This document shows, in pieces, positions 15,707-22,604 of a DNA stretch of 22,604 bases. Numbering within the stretch: position 1 is the first letter of the stretch; every line of letters begins with the position of its first letter. The notes beneath the pieces were generated by a model that saw nothing but the letters and a program-made list of their open reading frames with translations, was not told the DNA's origin and did not search any database. The position numbers were made by a program, and so were the translations under genes. Origin of the DNA: QHXQ01 sp036389375 (lineage in GTDB: Bacteria > Acidobacteriota > Blastocatellia > Pyrinomonadales > Pyrinomonadaceae); NCBI GenBank assembly GCA_036389375.1, contig DASVQA010000014.1, positions 1 to 22,604 of the forward strand, given 5' to 3'.

Positions 15707-16834
15707 ATGAGACCGCCGCGACCCTACACCCGCCGCGCCGTCGCACCCGTCTCTCGTCTTGCGCTCGTTGCGCTCTACGCCGCCTGCGCGCTCGCCATCA
15801 GCGCGCAACCCAAACAAGAACCGGCCGTCAGTCAAGGCACTGCACCGACCGTCGCCGCGCCCGTCCCTGCGGCTGTGAACCCGACCGGCGCAGTGCCGGG
15901 CGCGGCCAACGCTCCAAACACCACGACCATTACCGGCTCGGCTGCGGTCTCGGCCAATGCCTTCGCCGTCGGCACGCCCGTCGGCAACGACGAGCAGGTG
16001 ATCGTCAACGCCGATCTCGTCGTGCTGAACGTGACGCTCACAGACATCTACGGCCGTTACGTGACCGGCATCAATAAAGATGCCTTCACCATTCTCGACG
16101 ACAAGCAGCCGCAGCAGATCACTTTCTTCTCGGACGAGGACGTGCCCGTTAGTCTCGGCGTCATCTTCGATGTGTCTGGTTCGATGAGCGGCGAGAAGAT
16201 CAGCAAGGCGCGGGAGGCGCTCCGCCACTTCGTCGAGACGAGCCACGACAACGACGAGTATTTCCTGATCGGCTTCAACTCGCGCGCCCAATTGTTGATG
16301 GACAAAACGCGCAATAGCGATGCGCTCCTCGACAAGCTGACCTTCGTGCAGACGAAGGGCCAGACGGCGCTCTACGATGCCTGCTATCTCGGCGTCGAGC
16401 GCGTCACGCGCGGCGTCCATCCGAAGCGCGCCATCCTGCTCATCTCCGACGGGCAGGACAACAGTTCGCGCTATACCTTCAGCGAGTTGCGCAAGATGCT
16501 GAAAGAGACGGACGTGCTCATCTACGCCATCGGCATTCTCGACAAAGGCAGTCCGAGCGAGTTGGACGTGGGCGGGCAGGCGATTCTGGACGAGTTGGCT
16601 TCGGTTTCAGGCGGCAAGGCGTTCTTTCCGAACACCGGCGCGGAGATGAACGAAATCTTCGAGCGCATCGCTATCGAGTTGCGGCATCAATATTCAATCG
16701 GCTACAAGCCGGGCAACTTCGCCAACGACGGGCGCTGGCACAAGCTCAAAGTGAAGGTCACGCCGCCGCGCGGTTTGCCGCACCTTTACGTGCGCGCTAA
16801 AGACGGCTACTACGCGACGATGAATCCGCGCTGA
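15707..16834 (+). CDS. VWFA-related acidobacterial-type secreted protein
   Basis: The start at 15707 is fixed by AGGAGG (15696-15701) five bases upstream; a longer frame from 15665 lacks such a site. The 375-residue product has a signal segment (about 14-33), an Ala/Pro/Thr-rich linker to about 95, and a short beta-domain (VVLNVTLTDIYGRYVTGINKDAF, read in pieces) typical of the VWFA-related acidobacterial family. A von Willebrand A domain follows, with a complete MIDAS metal site: Asp155-x-Ser157-x-Ser159 (DVSGS), Thr220 (GQTALYDA) and Asp248 (SDGQDN). The ending HQYSIGYKPGN...YYATMNPR is also typical. These proteins are exported and probably mediate metal-dependent protein contacts; no specific partner is known. 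It is transcribed divergently from the pilus locus and is followed by a paralogue on the same strand. Confidence 0.9.
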   Translation: MRPPRPYTRRAVAPVSRLALVALYAACALAISAQPKQEPAVSQGTAPTVAAPVPAAVNPTGAVPGAANAPNTTTITGSAAVSANAFAVGTPVGNDEQVIVNADLVVLNVTLTDIYGRYVTGINKDAFTILDDKQPQQITFFSDEDVPVSLGVIFDVSGSMSGEKISKAREALRHFVETSHDNDEYFLIGFNSRAQLLMDKTRNSDALLDKLTFVQTKGQTALYDACYLGVERVTRGVHPKRAILLISDGQDNSSRYTFSELRKMLKETDVLIYAIGILDKGSPSELDVGGQAILDELASVSGGKAFFPNTGAEMNEIFERIAIELRHQYSIGYKPGNFANDGRWHKLKVKVTPPRGLPHLYVRAKDGYYATMNPR

Positions 16835-17109
16835 TGACGAGCGCGGCGGCGGAATAGGCCGCGAATGGTTGGCAACCGACGCGCCCTCCGGCCCTTCTAA
16901 AATATGGCGCGCCGAAAAGGCGTCCGCTGGCGGGCGTACAGGCGCACAAAGATTTTCAGGCTCTTTGCCCCAGCCGCGCGTAAAGACCCGTTTGCCGGGT
17001 CGGTTCTACAGGGAAGCGCCCGCGAACGCCCCTCCTCTGGCAGTCAAGGTCGGGCGGGCCGGGCGCTTCGGTCTATGTGGCGGGCAACATGGACGGAGGG
17101 TTTCTATTC

Positions 17110-18393
17110 GTGATACTTCGGCGTTTATCTCAGCATGACCTACGGCGCACGTCTGTGCGCGTCGCACTCTTCATCGTCGCCGCGCTCTCGGTCGCCGCGC
17201 TGTTGCTGCCCACGACCAGCGCCCAGAGACCGCGCCGCGTCGCCACGAGCGCGAACCAGCAGACGCGCCCGACGCCAAGCCCGACGCCCACGCCGACCAC
17301 GACGACGCGCCCAACCGCGTCGCCGCAGCAGACCGCTAAGCCCACGCCGACGCCCGCGCCCGGCACGCCGCAGAAGCCGGTCATGCAGGTGCGCCCTTCG
17401 TCCGAAGCGACGCCGACGCCTACACCGACGCCTGAAGGACAGGAGATCGATCCGGGCGAGATCGTCTATGTCAACACGGAGATCGTCAACCTGAACGTGC
17501 GCGTCATTGACCGCAACAATCGGCCCGTTAACGACGTGAAGCAGGATGAGTTTCACGTCTTCGAGGACAACACGCCGCAGAAGATCGAATACTTCACGAA
17601 GGAAGAAGTGCCGATCAGCTACGGGTTGGTCGTGGACAACTCCGGCTCGATTCGCCCGCAACTCTTGCAGGTGGAAGACGCCGCCAAGACGATCATCAAC
17701 AGCAACAAGCCGGGCGACGAGACGTTTCTCGTCCGCTTCGTTGACAGCGAAAAGATCGAGGTCTTGCAGGACTTCACCGCCGACAGTAACGCCTTGATGG
17801 ATGCGCTCGACAACCTCTACATCGAAGGCGGGCAGACGGCGATCATAGACGCCGTGCTGCTCTCCGCCGAACGGGTCGCCGCTTACAAGAAGGGCAACGA
17901 TCTGGCCGACCGGCGTCGCCGCGCGCTCATCATCGTCACGGACGGCGAAGACCGCGACAGCTATTACAAGCCGGAAGACCTGTTCTCGCGGCTGCGCGAG
18001 ATGGACGTGCAGCTTTACGTCATTGGCTTCATCGGCGAACTGGAAGCGCAGGGCAACTTCATTCGCAAGAGTCCCAAAGATAAGGCCGTCGCTTTGATCA
18101 ACAAGCTGGCGACCGAGACGGGCGGGCGCGCCTTCTTCCCCTCCTCCGTCTCGGAACTCCCGCAGATCGCGCAGGAGATCACGCGCGACCTGCGCACGCA
18201 GTATGTCATCGGCTACTACCCGACGAACAAAGCGCGCGACGGCCAGTTCCACTCCATCCGCGTGCAGGTCGCCGCGAGCGACAAGCGCGACAAGCGGATC
18301 GCCATCACGCGCACGGGGCGCGTCGCCACCGCCGGCAATATCGCCGCGCCTGCGCCCACCAACAAGCTCACGCCGCCTACACGCAAACCCTGA
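17110..18393 (+). CDS. Second VWFA-related acidobacterial-type protein with Pro/Thr-rich stalk
   Basis: I favour a GTG start at 17110, preceded by GGAGGG at 17095-17100; the in-frame ATG at 17077 has no ribosome site. The 427-residue product has a basic N-terminus and a signal helix (about 16-38). A Pro/Thr repeat stalk (PTPSPTPTPT, KPTPTPAPGTP, TPTPTPTPEG) spans about 52-110. The beta-domain lies at about 115-165 (VNLNVRVIDRNNRPVNDV, DEFHVFEDN). The A-domain has an intact MIDAS: Asp176, Ser178, Ser180 (DNSGS), Thr243 (GGQTAIIDA) and Asp278 (TDGEDRD). The stalk should hold the A-domain away from the membrane or surface. It is a paralogue of the previous gene and lies 275 bases downstream of it, close enough for co-transcription, although a separate promoter is possible. 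Confidence 0.88.
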   Translation: MILRRLSQHDLRRTSVRVALFIVAALSVAALLLPTTSAQRPRRVATSANQQTRPTPSPTPTPTTTTRPTASPQQTAKPTPTPAPGTPQKPVMQVRPSSEATPTPTPTPEGQEIDPGEIVYVNTEIVNLNVRVIDRNNRPVNDVKQDEFHVFEDNTPQKIEYFTKEEVPISYGLVVDNSGSIRPQLLQVEDAAKTIINSNKPGDETFLVRFVDSEKIEVLQDFTADSNALMDALDNLYIEGGQTAIIDAVLLSAERVAAYKKGNDLADRRRRALIIVTDGEDRDSYYKPEDLFSRLREMDVQLYVIGFIGELEAQGNFIRKSPKDKAVALINKLATETGGRAFFPSSVSELPQIAQEITRDLRTQYVIGYYPTNKARDGQFHSIRVQVAASDKRDKRIAITRTGRVATAGNIAAPAPTNKLTPPTRKP

Positions 18394-18457
18394 GCGAAGT
18401 AAAAGCTGCGCCGCCACGGCCCGGCCGAGCACGGGCGCGGCGCAGTTGACACGTAGC

Positions 18458-18499
18458 AAGGGGCGCGCAGAGAGCGTTGATGCTCTCTGCGCGCCCCTT
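18458..18499. terminator. Perfect 18-bp hairpin between convergent genes
   Basis: Arms 18458-18475 and 18482-18499 are perfectly complementary (starting AAGGGGCGCG) around a 6-base loop. The hairpin lies between the convergent ends of the second VWFA gene and the small anti-sigma gene, a typical place for a bidirectional terminator. No U-tract follows on either strand. A second, longer-looped stem (CTGCGCCGC, 18406-18414, with GCGGCGCAG, 18437-18445) lies just upstream. Confidence 0.7.
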
Positions 18500-18574
18500 C
18501 AGCGCGTAAACGCGTCGGCGCGAGGTCCGGCCGCGCGATAGGCAGCTTAGACCTTCATGCGCGCGCAGACGGCG

Positions 18575-18811
18575 TCAGTGGATGATCTGTTTCGACAGGC
18601 TGAGGCGTTGCCAGATGGCTTCTTCGTCCGGGAAGGAGATGCTGTCGCTGCGCAGGACGACGGCGGTGCGCACGATTGAGTCGAGTTCGCGCGAGATGCC
18701 GTCGCAGGGGATACAATCTTTCAGGTGCGTCTGCACGAGCGAGCGCGCGTCGTCGTCGAGCGTACCGTCGCAGTAGTCGCTCAACAATTCCAGATACTTA
18801 GCGCAGTCCAT
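18575..18811 (-). CDS. Small zinc-finger anti-sigma factor
   Basis: This 78-residue protein starts MDCAKYLELLSDYCDG and carries a zf-HC2/ZAS motif: Cys3, then His29-x3-Cys33-x2-Cys36 (THLKDCIPC). It has no transmembrane helix, so it would be a soluble, zinc- or redox-responsive anti-sigma factor. It lies 74 bases downstream of an ECF sigma gene on the same strand, its probable partner. The start is well supported by AAGGAG seven bases before the ATG. Confidence 0.83.
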   Translation of the reverse strand: MDCAKYLELLSDYCDGTLDDDARSLVQTHLKDCIPCDGISRELDSIVRTAVVLRSDSISFPDEEAIWQRLSLSKQIIH

Positions 18812-18885
18812 TCACTTCTCCTTAAGGCATGGCAACCGGATGGAATGATACGGAAAATCTTTCCGAGAACCCTTAGACTCTCCAA

Positions 18886-19458
18886 TTACGCGGTCTGTTG
18901 TCTGAGGATTTGCCTTAATTTTAAGCGCGCCTTGTGCAGTTGCGATTTGGACGTGCCTTCCGAGACGCCGAGCATGTCGGCGATCTCGAAATGGTCGTGC
19001 CCTTCCACGTCGTGCAGGACGAAGACCGTGCGGTAGCCGGGCGGCAGTTGCGTAATGGCACGCTCTAAGGCGATGCGGTCAATCACCGGCATGCGGTCGG
19101 GGTTGGCCGTGCCCGTGACGATCTGCACGGGCGTCTCGCCCTCGGCGGTCGTAAACTCAGGGCGCGCGCCCTTGCGGCGGAAATACATCAAGACCTGATT
19201 GACCGTGAGGCGGTGCAGCCAAGTGGTAAAGGCCGACTCGCCACGAAAGCTGCCGATCTTGTTGAAGAGGTGGGTGAACACGTCCTGCGTCAGGTCTTCC
19301 GCCTCGGTCGGGTTGCCGAGCATGCGGAAGCAGAGCGCGTAGACGCGCCGGAAGTGGCGGCGATAAAGCTGCTCGAAGGCGCTGGCGTCGCCCGCGCCCG
19401 CCGCTTTCGCCAGTTCCACGTCACTCGGTTGCGGTGTCTCGACTTCGGCTGCGCTCAT
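18886..19458 (-). CDS. ECF-type RNA polymerase sigma factor
   Basis: The 190-residue protein has region 2 at about 28-97 (FEQLYRRHFRRVYALCFRML, AEDLTQDVFTHLFNKIGSF, FTTWLHRLTVNQVLMYFRR) and region 4 at about 131-187 (LPPGYRTVFVLHDVEGHDH, FEIADMLGVSEGTSKSQLHK). The residues match the ECF family well. GGGGAGA lies three bases before the ATG at 19458. It is followed by a small soluble zinc-finger anti-sigma gene, giving a compact sigma/anti-sigma pair. It lies downstream of the BON-domain gene, but a strong hairpin terminator separates the two. Confidence 0.93.
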   Translation of the reverse strand: MSAAEVETPQPSDVELAKAAGAGDASAFEQLYRRHFRRVYALCFRMLGNPTEAEDLTQDVFTHLFNKIGSFRGESAFTTWLHRLTVNQVLMYFRRKGARPEFTTAEGETPVQIVTGTANPDRMPVIDRIALERAITQLPPGYRTVFVLHDVEGHDHFEIADMLGVSEGTSKSQLHKARLKLRQILRQQTA

Positions 19459-19610
19459 GACTCTCCCCTTTACTCAGCCCGTCCTTCACTGAGCCGGCCC
19501 ATCCTGCAATCTGGTTTCGCGTGCCCAAACTTTACCATTCCCACACGCGCTCGGCCAAACTTAAAGGCAAGCGTGATGCCCGCGCCCCGCGACGCGCAGG
19601 GGCAACAGAA

Positions 19611-19640
19611 AGCCGGGCCGGAATAGTTTCCGGCCCGGCT
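19611..19640 (-). terminator. Rho-independent terminator of the BON-domain gene
   Basis: A perfect 11-bp GC-rich stem (AGCCGGGCCGG, 19611-19621, with its complement at 19630-19640) has an 8-base loop. On the minus strand it is followed by TTTCTGTT, a short U-rich tail. It starts 30 bases after the stop codon of the BON gene. Confidence 0.8.
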
Positions 19641-19669
19641 GCATTCAGCGTTGTTCAGCTTTCGTGCGC

Positions 19670-20248
19670 TTAGCGCGCTGTGTTGTCGCGGTCGGTACGC
19701 AGATTGTTCGTCACCGAGAAGACGCCCGGCACCTGGCTCGCCGCGATGTACGCCCAACGTTTGTCGCCTTCATTGGCGACCACGCCTTCGAGCGTCACGT
19801 GTCCGTTATTGACCACGATATGGAGCGAAGGGTTGCCGCCCATCGCGTAACGATACAGACCCGCCGTATTGAAGACCGAGCGATAAGTCCGCACGCGAAT
19901 CTCGTCGTCGAAAGACGAGAGCGGGAGCACTTCGATCTTGTTGATGACCTGCGCGACGCCCGCGAGTTTAGCGACGCGGCGCTCCGCATCCTTACGCGTG
20001 GACGGGCGCACGACCTGCCCGTAGAGCGTCACGGTGCTGCCGTTGATCTCGTATGCCAGATTATCGAACACACCGTAGTACGGCAGCGTCACGAGTTGTT
20101 TGCGAATGCTCTTGCTGAGTTGCTGCTCGCGGCCATAGACTTGCGCCTTCGCTTCGGGCGGCGCGGCCAGCGCCACCCCGGCCGTTAAAGCGAGCGCCGC
20201 AACCATGGCCACCAGCCTGCCCTTGAACGTTTTCATGATGCCTTTCAT
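19670..20248 (-). CDS. Secreted protein with two BON domains
   Basis: The product is 192 residues from the ATG at 20248, or 188 from the ATG at 20236. The second is preceded by AAAGG at good spacing, so the start is open. A signal peptide ends near AKAQ (about 36). Two BON repeats follow: residues 41-110 (LSKSIRKQLVTLPYYGVFDN, VTLYGQVVRPSTRKDAER, VINKIEVLP) and 112-187 (HIVVNNGHVTLEGVVANEGD, ASQVPGVFSVTNNL). BON domains are periplasmic or outer-membrane modules (OsmY-like) thought to bind phospholipid or envelope surfaces. A role in envelope maintenance is likely but unproven. The gene stands alone, with a clear terminator after it and a long gene-poor region before it. Confidence 0.88.
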   Translation of the reverse strand: MKGIMKTFKGRLVAMVAALALTAGVALAAPPEAKAQVYGREQQLSKSIRKQLVTLPYYGVFDNLAYEINGSTVTLYGQVVRPSTRKDAERRVAKLAGVAQVINKIEVLPLSSFDDEIRVRTYRSVFNTAGLYRYAMGGNPSLHIVVNNGHVTLEGVVANEGDKRWAYIAASQVPGVFSVTNNLRTDRDNTAR

Positions 20249-20450
20249 AGCCTCCGAATGATCTTTCTGCTCTGCTGTTTTTACGTTCGATTAGATGCCC
20301 GAGGGGATGCTTTAATTGCCTCTGCGAGCAAGGGCGACAGAGCAGCAAACACGCGAATTTAGCGGGCTTTTTGTGCTTTTCTAGTGGCTGGAAACAGGCA
20401 CGGGTGTTGGGCAAATGGCGAGTGTTATCGGGCCAAAATTGTCAGGCCAA

Positions 20451-20526
20451 AATAAATGGGCTGTCGGTCACTTCTCTACAGGCTCCCCCAAACCTGCACA
20501 GAACTTTGACCGACAGCCTATTTATT
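20451..20526. repeat. Long inverted repeat with 20-bp arms
   Basis: The arms at 20451-20470 and 20507-20526 pair at 19 of 20 positions; the remaining position is a G-T opposition that would be a G-U pair in plus-strand RNA. The core is GGCTGTCGGTCA with TGACCGACAGCC, extended by AATAAAT/ATTTATT. The 36-base loop has a small internal stem (CAGG/CCTG). No U-tract follows. Its role is unknown. Confidence 0.7.
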
Positions 20527-20892
20527 CAAACTCGTCAACGACCACGCTCAACCCGGCCCCGTTCCCCCGAAAGAACCGTGCGAGCAAGAGTGAGAGAACG
20601 CCTCCCCCAAAGCCTTCACTCACTGTCGTCTCCGAGCATCCCCCTTGTTCTTTTTCAAGTACCCTTGTTCTTAACGATTCACATAGAAAGCAACGAGCGT
20701 ACCACGCACACCACACACCCCTGTGGCCGCCGCGACAACCTTTCATTCCCCCGAAAAAATTGAGTTTCAGCAACCCGCCCTTCGGTCGCGCCGGCCCGCT
20801 GCTCTCCGCGCGGACTCGATTGTTGCATTTATTCGATACTTCGATTGTGTAGCCTTGAACGATAACCGCACACATGATTGATGCTGGCTGCT

Positions 20893-20976
20893 ATCTGTTG
20901 ACATCTACTTACAGTTGCTACAGATTGCGATCACTGACAAAGTGCAGCAACTAGCATCTGTTGCCATCTATTACAG
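20893..20976. repeat. Paired direct repeats, possible recombinase attachment region
   Basis: ATCTGTTGACATCTAC (with TTACAG following) at 20893-20914 recurs as ATCTGTTGCCATCTA plus TTACAG at 20956-20976, with one substitution and one missing base. Between them AGTTGCT (20913-20919) and AGCAACT (20946-20952) form an inverted pair. The cluster lies where GC content falls and broken genes begin, as expected for a tyrosine-recombinase att site, but no integrase gene is in the window. Confidence 0.45.
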
Positions 20977-21022
20977 GCACAATTTGGTCACAGCCTAAAC
21001 CACGCCCCGACTCGAAGACATC

Positions 21023-21214
21023 GTGGACACGGGCAACTTACAACGGGCCGCCGCAGTGGCCGCTCCCTTTGAGGTCAATCTTTTCATGGAAAAGTTAATC
21101 CAGATGCGGGCAGAGCGCTCTAAGTCATGTGCGAGCCTGTCACCATCAGCTAAGTTGGCGCTCGGCCATTATGAAGGCGCGAAGCGACGAGCAGAGTTAC
21201 TGCGCGCCGGTTAG
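21023..21214 (+). CDS. Small hypothetical protein
   Basis: This is a 63-residue frame from a GTG at 21023; an in-frame ATG at 21086 would give about 42 residues. The C-terminal half is a plausible charged helix (MEKLIQMRAERSKSCASL, then KLALGHYEGAKRRAELLRAG). No ribosome site is obvious. The frame ends 10 bases before the start of the next gene, so if real the two may be co-transcribed. I recognise no family, and the frame may be incidental. Confidence 0.3.
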   Translation: MDTGNLQRAAAVAAPFEVNLFMEKLIQMRAERSKSCASLSPSAKLALGHYEGAKRRAELLRAG

Positions 21215-21224
21215 TAGAAAAGCG

Positions 21225-22235
21225 ATGAGTACCGCGACCGTCGTTGTTGAAGAGTTTGCCGCGTTGTTTGAGCCGCCCGATCCGACGACGCCACGCGGAT
21301 GCATCGAAGCCTGCCGCATCGGGGTCGAGGAACAGCTTGAACCGGCCCACACGCAACTGCGAACGATTGAAACGGAGATTCACGCTGCGACCGTCGGTTG
21401 GGACGTAGATGCAGTCGCCTTGCTCCTGCCGCGTCGTGATGCGCTCCGGCTGCTCGTTCAGCACGGAGAGGCGCAGTTGGCAGCCCTGCGGGTTGAGCTT
21501 CAAGGTTTAGAACAGGCTGAACAGCTACAACACGATCAAGCCTCGCGCGCAGATGCGGTTCCTATTGTGAATGACATGCCGGCCATCGTTGAGTTGTGGC
21601 GTTGGCGGTTAGTCACGGCTGTTGCTGCGGCGCGTGCTTCGATGCAAGCACGTCAGCAACACGGCGGGCATAAGCCGGAGGATGCTTACGATCATCATTG
21701 GCTCTATGCTCATCAGGACAAGCTACAGGATAAGTCTCAGATACAATCTGCGTCGGATGATGTATTGCTCGAAGCGGTGAGTCTACCGACTGTGCAGCGT
21801 TGGGGCTGGCTTCATTTCATGGTGCGCGATCTGAATTGGTTTACGCTGATCGCCTACAATTGGAATCTCTCGCACTTGGCATTTGAATATGGCTCGGCTG
21901 CATACCTGTCTCCGGCCACAGGAAAAGTTGGCGTGGATTGGGCGTGATTTCTGCCGCTTAATGCGGGAGCGTTATGAGTTCGACGCCCTAGAACATTTGC
22001 GCGGGCTGTTCGGTCGCATTAAGGACAAGTTTCAGGAGATACAAGGGGCGAGCTAGACGAGCAGAGGGTTTGTGCGTGGCTGCGGCAGCGTAATGAATTG
22101 ATCTATTTTGTTTATACGCACGAGTCGTTTAGTTTCCGACCAGAAGCGTTGGCAGAGGTCAACCCTGAGTGACGAGTCTTGTATCGGCCAGACGATCGCG
22201 CAATGTATCTGGCAGAGATACGGGCTGTACAGTAA
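21225..22235 (+). pseudogene. Unrecognised accessory gene, apparently broken by two frameshifts and one stop
   Basis: The first part, from the ATG at 21225, runs to a stop at 21947 and encodes about 240 residues. These include a helical, Gln/Glu-rich stretch (LEPAHTQLRTIETEIHAATV) and an aromatic-rich section (VQRWGWLHFMVRDLNWFTL). A second frame, from about 21907 to 22053, has protein-like sequence (KLAWIGRDFCRLMRERYEF, LRGLFGRIKDKFQEIQGA). A third, from 22053 to 22235, continues in the same style (VCAWLRQRNELIYFVYTHES, FRPEALAEVNPE). It then has a TGA at 22170-22172, after which more plausible sequence (YRPDDRAMYLAEIRAVQ) leads to a TAA at 22233. I read this as one decayed gene of about 330 codons. 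The alternative is several short overlapping genes. No family is recognised, and base composition is less GC-rich than in neighbouring genes. Confidence 0.55.
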
Positions 22236-22494
22236 GCTTAGTGCCACATTTCTTGGCGCTCTCCTGTCTGCCCTCCTGCATGCACGCGCAGCTAGTATGC
22301 TCTGAAGGCGCATGTGTTACACGTATAAGCCTCACGTTTAAGAGATAGGGTCACAGTGCGCAAGATAACATTTGCTTAGCGTCCGCTAGAGGAACGCGCA
22401 AGGATGACTCTAAGCGCAATGAGAGGCAGAGAGAGCGTGCCAGCAAGCTATTTGAGCGGGCGGACTATGCCCGGTGGCATGTGCAGCACGCACG

Positions 22495-22604
22495 ATGGCG
22501 CGGCTCAGGCACACGGGCGCAGCCATGATCTTCGACGCGGGTCGTCTGCCCGACGGGCGCCCCTTCATCGTCATGGAGTTTGTCGAGGGCGAGACGCTCG
22601 CCGA
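22495..22604 (+). pseudogene. Ser/Thr protein kinase fragment lacking the N-lobe (continues beyond the window)
   Basis: From the ATG at 22495 the frame is open to the right edge and reads MARLRHTGAAMIFDAGRLP then DGRPFIVMEFVEGETLA. This matches the end of helix C, strands 4-5 and the hinge of bacterial PknB-like kinases (ARLRHP...IFDAG...LPDGRPF.VMEFVEGETL). The same frame is closed by a stop at 22453. The preceding sequence shows neither the Gly-rich loop nor the strand-3 Lys (VAIK) that should lie about 30-60 residues upstream. So the catalytic N-lobe is missing, and this is probably a 5'-truncated remnant, unless a frameshift or rearrangement hides the front part. Whether the catalytic HRD and DFG motifs survive lies beyond the window. 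Confidence 0.6.

Larger units (their letters stand above)
20249..21022. other. Gene-poor intergenic region with hairpin, C5 motifs and repeats
   Basis: The open frames in this stretch, on both strands, have low-complexity or implausible composition and no ribosome sites, so I call no gene here. It holds a long hairpin (20451-20526), five TCCCCC-containing motifs between about 20480 and 20760, and two att-like direct repeats (20893-20976). It may hold an untranslated RNA or be an insertion or recombination scar. Confidence 0.55.

Noticed and set aside
16869..17138. Short plus-strand frames between the two VWFA genes
   Set aside because: Basic, low-complexity products without motifs; the stretch reads better as a leader before the GTG start at 17110.
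17140..18459. 439-residue minus-strand open frame opposite the second VWFA gene
   Set aside because: Arg/Val/Asp-rich complement of a clear VWFA protein with an intact MIDAS site; not coding.
20371..20875. Open frames on both strands (117-145 residues) in the gene-poor region
   Set aside because: Composition follows the C-rich motifs and hairpin, there are no ribosome sites, and the frames overlap each other; treated as non-coding.
22349..22528. Plus-strand frame without a start codon, with a charged helical stretch (SKRNERQRERASKLFERADY)
   Set aside because: It looks somewhat protein-like and may be another remnant, but it has no start codon, no recognised family, and overlaps the kinase fragment in another frame.

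Overview
The window looks like chromosomal DNA of an acidobacterium, probably class Blastocatellia (Pyrinomonas-like). This is inferred from the gene families. They include two VWFA-related proteins of the acidobacterial type, a TonB-dependent receptor with an N-terminal carboxypeptidase-regulatory-like domain, a secretin with a C-terminal cohesin-like domain, DUF5666-type repeats, and several ECF sigma/anti-sigma modules. GC content is high through most of the window. It falls in the last 2.3 kb, where the genes are broken.

Layout. Bases 1-998 (minus) hold the N-terminal third of a TonB-dependent receptor that runs off the left edge. Next, all on the minus strand, come a secreted DUF5666-like protein (1151-2437), a module of ECF sigma, membrane protein and Spy/LTxxQ-like protein (2560-4072), a bactofilin-like membrane protein (4136-5122), and an RpoE-like sigma with a zinc-finger anti-sigma (5218-6454). 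Bases 6605-15035 (minus) form a type IV pilus/type II secretion-like locus. In transcription order it encodes GspF/PilC, GspE/PilB, a TPR-secretin-cohesin protein, two pseudopilins and a PilM-like protein. A 670-bp divergent region with promoter-like sequences on both strands separates it from two plus-strand VWFA proteins (15707-18393). A perfect hairpin then precedes a third ECF sigma/anti-sigma pair (18575-19458, minus) and a two-BON-domain secreted protein with a clear hairpin terminator (19670-20248, minus).

Bases 20249-22604 are different. About 770 bp carry no convincing gene but do hold a long hairpin, recurring C5 motifs and a pair of attachment-site-like direct repeats. After these come a small ORF, a gene whose continuation is split over three reading frames with an internal stop, and a Ser/Thr-kinase fragment lacking its nucleotide-binding N-lobe. 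This looks like a decaying accessory or recombination junction.

The most unusual structure is a set of heptamer-periodic inverted repeats in the pilus locus. Two are well preserved and sit on either side of the PilM-like gene. Two more, decayed, appear to lie inside the coding leaders of the two pseudopilins, both of which have very long prepilin leaders. They resemble a small palindromic, possibly mobile, heptad-repeat element that has reshaped this operon.

The shared theme of the genes is the cell envelope: outer-membrane uptake, pseudopilus assembly and secretion, surface VWFA proteins, periplasmic BON, Spy and DUF5666 proteins, and sigma/anti-sigma pairs likely to sense envelope state.
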